Shown here: one piece after another, positions 1 to 5,629 of the stretch | How the letters are laid out: each line of letters opens with the position of its first letter | Numbering within the stretch: the first letter of the stretch is position 1 | NCBI GenBank assembly: GCA_018969295.1 | Contig: JAGWYN010000085.1 | Coordinates: forward strand, 1 to 9,001 | Length of the DNA stretch: 9,001 nt | Reading direction: 5' to 3' | Source: Chloroflexota bacterium | GTDB lineage: Bacteria > Chloroflexota > Anaerolineae > Caldilineales > Caldilineaceae | The notes under the pieces: model-generated | Told to the model about the DNA's origin: nothing | Seen by the model: the letters and a program-made list of their open reading frames with translations, nothing else | Databases searched by the model: none | Position numbers and translations under genes: made by a program

Positions 1-240
1 CAGAGCCGACCGCAGAGCCGACCGCAGAGCCGACCGCAGAGCCGACCGCAGAGCCGACCGCAGAGCCGACCGCAGAGCCGACCGCAGAGCCGACCGCAGA
101 GCCGACCGCAGAGCCGACCGCGGAGCCGACTGCAGAGCCGGTCGCAGAGCCGACCGCGGAGCCGACTGCAGAGCCGGTCGCAGAGCCGACTGCAGAGCCG
201 GTCGCAGAGCTGACCGCAGAGCCGACTGCAGAATCAGTTG
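1..240 (+). repeat. 12-bp in-frame tandem repeat (EPTA)n
   Basis: Ten identical units of CAGAGCCGACCG fill 1-120. Nine variant units follow to 228 and a degenerate one ends at 240. Variant units carry C-to-T or A-to-G changes and form a partial 36-bp higher-order pattern (units 11-13 and 14-16 nearly match). The period is four codons, so unit gain or loss keeps the frame and only changes the length of a Glu-Pro-Thr-Ala stalk. The array continues past the left window edge. Confidence 0.97.
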
Positions 241-1160
241 AGGAGGTTGCCGATGAAACGTCTGGAAACGGTGAAGAGCAGGTGCCAGCCGCGCCGGGTG
301 CACTGGAGGTGACTGCAACCGTGCTGCCTGGTTGGCTGCAGTTGACCCCAGTCGACGACACTGCCTGGCTGTTGTCGGGGATTCCACTTGCAGAGGACGT
401 CGGCGAACATCTGGTCGAACTCGTAGCGACCGATGCTGCTGGGGTGGTCATCACCCAGACATTTGTGATCAGCGTGGCCTTGGACCCGGAACCTTTCCGG
501 CTGGGAGCGTTGAATTTTACAATCGACGAAGATGAACCACTGCAGGCTACGCTGTCGGTGACCCATGTCGAGGCTGCCGTACTCACTTTTACCGTTCTCC
601 AAGATCCTGGACGGGGGACCCTGAGCGAATTTGACGAACTGGCCGGCATCTTCACCTATGTGCCTGCGCCGGATGCTGTCGGCGACGATTTTTTTACTGC
701 TGTAGCCAGCGACGAACTGGGCCGCACGGTCACGTTGCCAGTCACCGTCACCGTGGCTGCAGTCAACGATCCTCCCCAGATTTTTCTTGAAGAGACCTAC
801 ACGGTTGCAGTGGACAGCCGTGTCGCAGTAGCGGTGGTGGTCACCGATGTCGAAGCGAATGAAGTTGCGGTGAGGGTAGCAGCGTTGCCGACCGGGTTGC
901 TCTACGATGCTGAGAGTGGGCTCATCACTGGTACGGTTGCTGCGATCGAGGCTGGCCCCTATGTGGCGCTGGTGACGGCTACTGACAGCCAGGAGGCGAC
1001 GGCTGAACGCACCGTCACCTGGGTCGTCGAATCCATTCTTTCCCCTGACCTATTGCCAGAGGTGCCTGTCGAGGAGACGCCGGAACCTGCTGCTTCTCCA
1101 GCCGCCAGTGGCAGCGAGGTGCCAACAGCGGAAGCGACCGCTGAGCCAAAAGAAAACTGA
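1..1160 (+). CDS. Cadherin/Ig-like repeat surface protein, 5' partial
   Basis: This reading frame is open from the window edge (first full codon at 3) to TGA 1158-1160, about 385 codons, so the true start lies upstream. The GTG at 282 is internal, because the repeat ahead of it is in frame and has no stop. Residues 1-75 are EPTA units with some EPVA. A short acidic stretch follows, then three beta-rich modules. Residues ~100-159 and ~256-339 resemble putative-Ig (He_PIG) domains, the latter with an LPTGLLYDAESGLITG-type motif. Residues ~169-255 resemble a bacterial cadherin-like/VCBS domain ending in VNDPP. The tail (340-385) is acidic and rich in Pro/Ala. No LPXTG motif, membrane anchor or catalytic motif is visible. 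Such proteins are normally exported and act in adhesion or as wall stalks; that role is inferred from domain type only. Confidence 0.85.
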   Translation, partial: EPTAEPTAEPTAEPTAEPTAEPTAEPTAEPTAEPTAEPTAEPTAEPVAEPTAEPTAEPVAEPTAEPVAELTAEPTAESVEEVADETSGNGEEQVPAAPGALEVTATVLPGWLQLTPVDDTAWLLSGIPLAEDVGEHLVELVATDAAGVVITQTFVISVALDPEPFRLGALNFTIDEDEPLQATLSVTHVEAAVLTFTVLQDPGRGTLSEFDELAGIFTYVPAPDAVGDDFFTAVASDELGRTVTLPVTVTVAAVNDPPQIFLEETYTVAVDSRVAVAVVVTDVEANEVAVRVAALPTGLLYDAESGLITGTVAAIEAGPYVALVTATDSQEATAERTVTWVVESILSPDLLPEVPVEETPEPAASPAASGSEVPTAEATAEPKEN

Positions 1161-1175
1161 ACAGTCGTCGTTCAG
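1148..1175 (-). terminator. Intrinsic terminator of ctaA, overlapping two stop codons
   Basis: On the minus strand a stem CTGAAC / GTTCAG (1170-1175 with 1157-1162, 7-nt loop) is followed by TTTTCTTTT (1156-1148). The stem is short at 6 bp, but the U-tract is good. Each arm contains the TGA of one of the two convergent genes. In the plus direction the stem is not followed by a T run, so it probably serves ctaA. Confidence 0.6.
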
Positions 1176-2122
1176 GCCAGCTTGCCCAGCGCTGCTTTGG
1201 GGGCTGCTGGGCTGCGCTCAGTCTGGCTGCATTGCAGCGCATGTGCAGCCAGCAACACGAACAACAGCCAGATGACGCTGGTGATGGTCAGATGGACCAA
1301 CTGCAACCAGACTGGCGCCCGCAGCGCCACGTTGAGCGATCCGACCAGCAGCTGGCCGATGTAAATGCCGATCAGCAGTCTGCCCAGCCGCCGGCTGAGT
1401 TCATCGGGCCGCCATTGCATGGCGAGCCAGGCCGACCAAGCCACCAGTGCGCCTGTGACAATCGCCACAATCGGGTGAAGAACGCGCAATTCTACCAGCG
1501 TGGCGACCAAGGCATGTTCGGCTGGCGAGATGCCGCCGGTCAGCACCAGGGTATCGCCCAGCGCCGTCACAGCGCCGCTCATGCCCAGGATCAACATGGC
1601 TGCACAGGCTGCTCCGAGCACCCCCCCCAGGATTCCCTGGCCGCGCAGCCGCAGCGGGCGCCCGCCCTGTGCCCACCATGCGGTGAGCGCCAGCGCAGCC
1701 AGCAGCAGGAAGGTGTTGACGAGATGGAGTGCCATCCAGATTGCCCGGCCCAGTGAAACGTTGAACGCCACATACTGAAGCAGGACCAGTGCGGCACCGA
1801 TCAGCGCTTCGATCACGATCAACACCATTGAGGCCACTGCCCCTTTGCGGACGAGATGGCCTTTGGGAAAGCTGCGCAGGGCCCAAACCAGCACCCCCCC
1901 CACTGCAAGCAGGGCCAGCCCGCTCGTGAGCCGATGTGAAAATTCGATCAATGTTTCCACAGATTCGGCGCGCGGCAGCACCTCCCCGTTGCAGAGCGGC
2001 CAGTGGTCGCCGCAGCCGGCCCCTGAGCCCGTTGCCCGTACAAAGGCTCCCCAGACGATCACCAGGATATTGGCCAGCACCACGCCCCACGCGTACTGGA
2101 CAAAGCGTCGGTTGCTCTTCAT
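1172..2122 (-). CDS. ctaA: Heme A synthase (CtaA/COX15 family)
   Basis: This integral membrane enzyme oxidises the C8 methyl of heme O to the formyl of heme A, the cofactor of aa3-type cytochrome oxidases. The 316-residue product has about eight hydrophobic segments. The EFSHR motif gives E60 and H63, with further heme-ligand histidines at H133, H216 (VLHP) and H277 (LVHLT), matching the four-His pattern of the family. C37 and C44 match the spacing of the extracytoplasmic cysteine pair of Bacillus CtaA. The start at 2122 is chosen because GGAG lies 8 nt upstream; an upstream GTG at 2155 lacks that support. It sits 55 nt downstream of the photolyase-like gene on the same strand, so co-transcription is likely. 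Two runs of eight G in the coding strand encode Gly-Gly. No ctaB or oxidase subunit gene is in the window. Confidence 0.93.
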   Translation of the reverse strand: MKSNRRFVQYAWGVVLANILVIVWGAFVRATGSGAGCGDHWPLCNGEVLPRAESVETLIEFSHRLTSGLALLAVGGVLVWALRSFPKGHLVRKGAVASMVLIVIEALIGAALVLLQYVAFNVSLGRAIWMALHLVNTFLLLAALALTAWWAQGGRPLRLRGQGILGGVLGAACAAMLILGMSGAVTALGDTLVLTGGISPAEHALVATLVELRVLHPIVAIVTGALVAWSAWLAMQWRPDELSRRLGRLLIGIYIGQLLVGSLNVALRAPVWLQLVHLTITSVIWLLFVLLAAHALQCSQTERSPAAPKAALGKLA

Positions 2123-2177
2123 CGGATCTGCTCCTTGCTGCTCATTCGGACCCACTGTCTGGATCCACCACTGGATT

Positions 2178-3521
2178 CTACCACAGCGCAGCAGAGCGCG
2201 GGGTCAACGCCAGCGCACTGCGTTCGACCTTGCGCCAGTAGCGCGAAAATCGCCGCAGGTCGAGCCCTGCTGGCGCGGCCACAAACGGCGCTTCGGCCAG
2301 CACTGTCACCGGCAGGCTGCGTTCGATCCGACGCCGCTGCTGGTCAAAGCCAGGGGAGGGGCTTGCGGCGGTCAGCACCCCGTCAGCAGCCTGTTGGGCG
2401 GCAAAAGCGACGACCTCAGCAGCCACCTCTCCACGCCGGATGGTGACAGGCAACTCGAGCAGGCACTCGTAGAGAAAGACAATTCGTTTCAAGCTGATGC
2501 GGGCACGTTCGAGCAACATGTCGTCCCACACCCAGAGCGCGGCGGCTCCACCAGACTGAGCCAGCGCGTGGCTGTGTGGGTTCAAATTGTCGCCGTGCAC
2601 CCAGACGACCGGCCGTTCTGGCAGAGGAGCCGGCTTCTCGGCCGGGGAGTCCGCCCGCAGCGGGCCTGCTGCGGGCAATTCCATTTGCTCTCCTTGGTGC
2701 GGGAAGAGACGTTGTTCGAGGGCTTCGTAGCTGCCCTCGAAAACACAGCGGCCTTTGAGTGGGCAGCGCCGGCAGTAACGCCCCTCGGTGTATTTTTCCA
2801 GATTTTCACGGTTGAAAATGTAGGGTTTGTGGCTGAATGTGCTCGCCACCCACTGCCAGGAGAGGTTGTTGCTGGCCGGGTCGCCGTCGAGCAGATGGGT
2901 TAAAAACCAGCGTGCGCCAGCCTGCCAGCGCACCCGGCGGAAATGGACGACATAGGCCGCCAACCACATGCGGGCATGGTTGTGCAAATAGCCGGAACTG
3001 CGCAGCTCTTGGCTGAACGCGTCGATACAGGCCAGCCCGGTCGTGCCCGATGCGATATCGTTCGGCAGATCCTCGCGATAATCGCCAGCTGACCAGCCAG
3101 TGCGCAAACTCTCCTGGCTCTGCCAGACCCGCTCCCCAAGAAGCGCGTAGATTCGTTGAAAATAATCGCGCCAGCCCAGCTCCGTGATCAGCCGACCTGC
3201 CGCCTGTGCCGAACGTCCCTTGCGCAGCGCAGCATCGCGCACCTCGGCCAGGCTGACAACCCCATGGCGCAGATAGGGGGAGAGCCTGGTCACTGCCCCG
3301 TTGAGCTGGTTGCGGGTCGCCGCATAGGCGATCGGGTCGATCGTGGCCAGCAGTTCCTCGGCAGCCTTCCGCCCGCCGCGCGGGGAAGCGACGGCTTCGT
3401 CGACCGTCGCTGCAAACGGAAACTGCTCTCGCAGGTAGGTGACCAGGTCGTTGCGGTCTTCAAACTCGCGGCGCATCCCCGCGCCGCTGCCGACAGCGTT
3501 GGCTGCAGTAACGGACTTCAT
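2178..3521 (-). CDS. Photolyase/cryptochrome-like flavoprotein with permuted domains
   Basis: The product has 447 residues. Residues ~16-245 match the FAD-binding helical domain of the photolyase/cryptochrome superfamily: LSPYLRHG (80-87), ELGWRDYF (114-121), TGLACIDA (161-168), GYLHNHARM (177-185), and DGDPASNN followed by WQWVAST (212-228). The usual N-terminal Rossmann-like domain is missing at the front. A similar sequence appears at the end instead (303-432: VVWVHGDNLNP, SLKRIVFLYECLLELP, SRYW). C165, C250, C253 and C259 could hold an Fe-S cluster. The family repairs UV photoproducts or senses light; the exact activity here is unknown. Start 3521 has GGAGAAGG 6 nt upstream, but those bases also encode the conserved WEKVW of the overlapping DUF2256 gene. 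ATG 3476, next to the conserved REFEDR, is a real alternative. It lies between DUF2256 and ctaA in an apparent operon. Confidence 0.85.
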   Translation of the reverse strand: MKSVTAANAVGSGAGMRREFEDRNDLVTYLREQFPFAATVDEAVASPRGGRKAAEELLATIDPIAYAATRNQLNGAVTRLSPYLRHGVVSLAEVRDAALRKGRSAQAAGRLITELGWRDYFQRIYALLGERVWQSQESLRTGWSAGDYREDLPNDIASGTTGLACIDAFSQELRSSGYLHNHARMWLAAYVVHFRRVRWQAGARWFLTHLLDGDPASNNLSWQWVASTFSHKPYIFNRENLEKYTEGRYCRRCPLKGRCVFEGSYEALEQRLFPHQGEQMELPAAGPLRADSPAEKPAPLPERPVVWVHGDNLNPHSHALAQSGGAAALWVWDDMLLERARISLKRIVFLYECLLELPVTIRRGEVAAEVVAFAAQQAADGVLTAASPSPGFDQQRRRIERSLPVTVLAEAPFVAAPAGLDLRRFSRYWRKVERSALALTPRSAALW

Positions 3522-3636
3522 CCCAGACCTTCTCCCATTTCTTGCGCCAGACAAACGGACGCCCGCAGACCACACAGAGTTTGGCGGGCAGGTGCTGTTT
3601 CTGTCGCGCAGCTATTTTCTTTGGATAGGTACTCAC
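3460..3636 (-). CDS. DUF2256 zinc-ribbon-like small protein
   Basis: This 58-residue basic protein has the full DUF2256 (COG4338) signature: LPAKLCVVCGRPFVWRKKW, WDEVRYC and SQRC. Four cysteines (C21, C24, C44, C48; C-x2-C and C-x3-C) suggest a zinc ribbon. The function is unknown. DUF2256 genes often accompany photolyase/cryptochrome-type genes, as here, so a role alongside the flavoprotein is inferred. The start is taken as GTG 3636 because the family normally begins just before this point; the Shine-Dalgarno there is weak. An in-frame ATG at 3717 would add 27 residues across the presumed promoter and is less likely. The 3' end overlaps the photolyase-like gene by 62 nt (17 nt if that gene starts at 3476), which suggests translational coupling. 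Confidence 0.82.
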   Translation of the reverse strand: MSTYPKKIAARQKQHLPAKLCVVCGRPFVWRKKWEKVWDEVRYCSQRCRQRRGDAPRV

Positions 3637-3657
3637 TGGAGTCGCTCGCTTTCTCGG

Positions 3658-3685
3658 TTGCGTCCCTGCTTGTATACAATATAGA
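3658..3685 (+). promoter_or_regulatory. Possible promoter of the rhodanese gene
   Basis: TTGCGT (3658-3663) and TATAGA (3680-3685) are spaced by 16 nt and lie about 57 nt ahead of ATG 3743. The spacer contains the perfect 10-bp palindrome TTGTATACAA (3670-3679), which also covers the minus-strand -10. It could be an operator or just the overlap of two -10-like elements. Confidence 0.4.
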
Positions 3686-3701
3686 TGAATTGGATACGCA
3701 A
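3671..3701 (-). promoter_or_regulatory. Possible promoter of DUF2256-photolyase-ctaA unit
   Basis: Reading the minus strand, TTGCGT (3701-3696) and TATACA (3676-3671) form a sigma70-like pair with a 19-nt spacer, about 35 nt ahead of GTG 3636. The spacer is long and the match is moderate. It lies in the only AT-rich patch of the divergent intergenic region. Confidence 0.35.
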
Positions 3702-3742
3702 CTCCGTAAAATGCCATCCTGAATTCAACAAGGAAAGACGCG

Positions 3743-4180
3743 ATGCAGACCCCAATCCAACTTCTACGCCGCTTGACAGCCCTGGCCCTGGTCGCCGTGT
3801 TCTTTGCGGGCAGTGCCTGTGCTGCGAACCCCCCTGCTGCGGCCGAACCTGCTGCAGACAGCGCGGCCAAAGTCAACACCCCGATCTCGCCGGCAGAGTA
3901 CCAGAGCCAGTTCGGGGTCGGTGCCGACCACATCCTGCTGGATGTGCGTACGCCTGAAGAATTTGCCAGCGGCCATATTCCTGGGGCCGTCAACATTGCC
4001 GTCGACCAGCTCCCGCAGCGGCTGAGCGAGGTGCCTCAGGACAGGCCGGTCGTCGTCTACTGCCACAGCGGCAACCGCAGCAGCCAGGCTGCCCAGATTC
4101 TCGACCGCGCTGGCTACGCCCAGATCTACGATCTGGGGGGGATCGTCACCTGGGCACAACAAGGATTCCCAGTGCAGTGA
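3743..4180 (+). CDS. Exported rhodanese-domain protein
   Basis: The product has 145 residues. Residues 1-28 form an export signal: basic QLLRR, a hydrophobic core (LTALALVAVFFAG), then SACAAN. C26 could be a lipoprotein cysteine, but Gly at -3 is unusual for a lipobox, so signal peptidase I cleavage after ACA is equally possible. An Ala/Pro linker (29-45) leads to one rhodanese domain (48-144) with LLDVRTPEEFASGHIPGA and the active-site loop C107-HSGNRS. The catalytic cysteine is present, so sulfurtransferase or persulfide chemistry outside the cytoplasm is likely; the sulfur donor and acceptor are unknown. AAGGA lies about 9 nt before the ATG. It is transcribed divergently from the DUF2256-photolyase cluster and appears monocistronic. 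Confidence 0.92.
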   Translation: MQTPIQLLRRLTALALVAVFFAGSACAANPPAAAEPAADSAAKVNTPISPAEYQSQFGVGADHILLDVRTPEEFASGHIPGAVNIAVDQLPQRLSEVPQDRPVVVYCHSGNRSSQAAQILDRAGYAQIYDLGGIVTWAQQGFPVQ

Positions 4181-4271
4181 TCCCTCTGGCAACAGATCGT
4201 CCGCTGCAGGGAGTCGAGGATGCTTGCTCGACCTGCTCAATCGCTCTCTGTCGGATCAGATTGTACACCGA

Positions 4272-4301
4272 TTGGCAGTTCCAATGACAAAAGACTACAA
4301 T
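4272..4301 (+). promoter_or_regulatory. Probable sigma70 promoter of the DapA-family/ATL unit
   Basis: TTGGCA (4272-4277) and TACAAT (4296-4301), spaced by 18 nt, are the best promoter match in the window. They would give an untranslated leader of about 90 nt before ATG 4397. The leader holds GGAGGAAAT twice (4343-4351 and 4384-4392); only the second is correctly placed as a ribosome binding site. I recognise no riboswitch in it. Confidence 0.55.
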
Positions 4302-4396
4302 CGGACCAGGATCGACCGTTGTACCCAATCAGGGGCTCTTCTGGAGGAAATCGGTTCCAGGGTGGGCCCGTCAGAGCCAGCTTGGAGGAAATTTTG

Positions 4397-5284
4397 ATGA
4401 GTGCTCGATTACAAGGTGTCTTTGCGCCTGTGCTGACCCCGATGGAGGATCGGCTTGCCCCTGCCACGGGCAAGTGGATCGCGTTTTGCAAGCAGCTGCT
4501 GGCAGATGGTTGTACGGGTCTGGCGCCGTTCGGCACGACCAGCGAGGCCAATTCGCTTGGGCTGGAAGAGCGAATGGAGATGCTGGATGCTCTGGTCGCA
4601 GCGGGGGTACCGGCGGCACAGCTGATGCCTGGCACCGGCATGTGCGCCTTTCCCGATACTGTCAAACTGGCAGCCCAGGCTGCCCGTCTGGGCTGCGGTG
4701 GGGTACTCCTGCTTCCGCCGTTTTACTACAAAGGGGTGAGCGACGACGGCGTTTTCCGGGCTGTCGCTGAGGTGATCGAACGGGTCGGCGACGCTCGACT
4801 CCGGGTCTACATCTACAATATCCCGCCGATTGCAGTCGTCGGTTATTCGCTGGCCGTCATCGAACGGTTGCTGGCAGCCTATCCGGGTGTCGTGGTCGGG
4901 ATGAAAGACAGTTCGGGGGACTGGAGTTATCAGCAATCTGTGCTGGAACGATTCTCTGGTTTTGACGTCTTCTCCGGCTCCGAGCGTTTTCTGCTGGCCA
5001 ACTTGCGGCTGGGGGGGGTAGGCACAATCAGCGCCATGGCCAATGTGATCCCGGCCAAGATTCGCTTTTTGTACGAAAATTATCTGGCCGACAATGCCAA
5101 CCAGCTTCAGGAGCAGCTCGACCGCTATCGGGCCGCCACGCGCGACTACGCGGCGATCGCTGCGCTCAAGCAGATCATGGCTGAACGGAGTGGAGACCCC
5201 AGCTGGCTCAATCTGCGTCCGCCCCTGGTTCCGTTGAGTGCCGAGGCCGCACGCGAGCTGCTGGCCCGCTATGCCGCAGCCTGA
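4397..5284 (+). CDS. DapA/NAL-superfamily aldolase or lyase
   Basis: The product is 295 residues, the usual length of class I TIM-barrel DapA/N-acetylneuraminate lyase enzymes. The Schiff-base lysine is K170 (VVGMKDSSGD), the catalytic tyrosine Y140 (YIYNIPP), and the carboxylate-binding loop is GTTSEANSLG (46-55). The arginine that follows YNVPSR in true dihydrodipicolinate synthase is replaced by I145, and GTTGE is GTTSE. It is therefore unlikely to be the lysine-pathway enzyme. A 2-oxo-acid aldolase or dehydratase is more likely, substrate unknown. The start is supported by GGAGG 8 nt upstream; the frame is open further upstream to 4220 but nothing recommends those starts. The 3' end overlaps the ATL gene by 14 nt. 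The coding strand has a run of eight G at 5011-5018. Confidence 0.88.
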   Translation: MSARLQGVFAPVLTPMEDRLAPATGKWIAFCKQLLADGCTGLAPFGTTSEANSLGLEERMEMLDALVAAGVPAAQLMPGTGMCAFPDTVKLAAQAARLGCGGVLLLPPFYYKGVSDDGVFRAVAEVIERVGDARLRVYIYNIPPIAVVGYSLAVIERLLAAYPGVVVGMKDSSGDWSYQQSVLERFSGFDVFSGSERFLLANLRLGGVGTISAMANVIPAKIRFLYENYLADNANQLQEQLDRYRAATRDYAAIAALKQIMAERSGDPSWLNLRPPLVPLSAEAARELLARYAAA

Positions 5285-5609
5285 ATGGCCTGACGGTTCA
5301 GCGCCCCTCTCTGCCCGCATCTATGCCGTGGTGCGGCTGATCCCGCCGGGCCAGGTTGCCACCTATGGCCAGATTGCCCGGATCGTGGGGAGCTGCACCG
5401 CTCGCAAGGTCGGCTACGCGATGGCTGCCGCCCCAGACGATGTGCCCTGGCAGCGGGTCGTCAATGCCCAGGGCAAAGTCAGCCCGCGGGCCAATCACTG
5501 GGGGGCTGAGCTTCAGCGGCAGCGGCTGGCAGACGAAGGGATTGTGTTCGACGCCACAGGACGGATGGACCTGGCCCGTGTACGCTGGCCAGGTCCATTT
5601 GCTCTGTGA
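5271..5609 (+). CDS. Alkyltransferase-like (ATL) protein, MGMT-fold
   Basis: The 112-residue product is the DNA-binding domain of the O6-alkylguanine-DNA alkyltransferase family: IPPGQVATYGQIARI (24-38), ARKVGYAM with the arginine finger R45, then PWQRVVN. The alkyl-acceptor cysteine of the PCHRV motif is replaced by W60, which defines non-catalytic ATL proteins (YbaZ/Atl1 type). These bind O6-alkylguanine and hand the lesion to nucleotide excision repair. The C-terminal GRMDLARVRW also fits the family. ATG 5271 is chosen because it overlaps the upstream gene by 14 nt, suggesting coupled translation; no strong Shine-Dalgarno is visible. An upstream in-frame GTG at 5238 would only add residues unlike the family. 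A functional link to the upstream lyase is not apparent. Confidence 0.9.
   Translation: MPQPEWPDGSAPLSARIYAVVRLIPPGQVATYGQIARIVGSCTARKVGYAMAAAPDDVPWQRVVNAQGKVSPRANHWGAELQRQRLADEGIVFDATGRMDLARVRWPGPFAL
5565..5600 (+). terminator. 12-bp hairpin inside the 3' end of the ATL gene
   Basis: ATGGACCTGGCC (5565-5576) and GGCCAGGTCCAT (5587-5598) pair perfectly across a 10-nt loop and are followed by only a short TTT. The hairpin is inside the coding sequence, ending 9 nt before the stop codon. It may serve as a weak terminator for the plus-strand unit, or as an mRNA-stabilising hairpin; the T run is too short to be sure. Confidence 0.4.
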
Positions 5610-5629
5610 GAGAGCAGACACGCCTGCGT

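Noticed and set aside
1..240. CRISPR-like repeat array
   Set aside because: The 12-bp units are contiguous with no spacers and are in frame with the downstream coding sequence.
1845..2903. Open frame of 352 codons on the plus strand
   Set aside because: It is antisense to ctaA and the photolyase-like gene, with low-complexity, Arg/Pro-rich translation and no family motif.
4213..4232. GTCGAG / CTCGAC hairpin downstream of the rhodanese gene
   Set aside because: The stem is only 6 bp with no T run after it; too weak to call a terminator.
4302..4396. Possible lysine-type riboswitch ahead of the DapA-family gene
   Set aside because: The leader of about 95 nt is too short for the lysine riboswitch, and no conserved core was recognised.
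4409..5320. Open frame of 303 codons on the minus strand
   Set aside because: It mirrors the DapA-family gene; the sense frame has all catalytic motifs, and this one is a GC-bias shadow.
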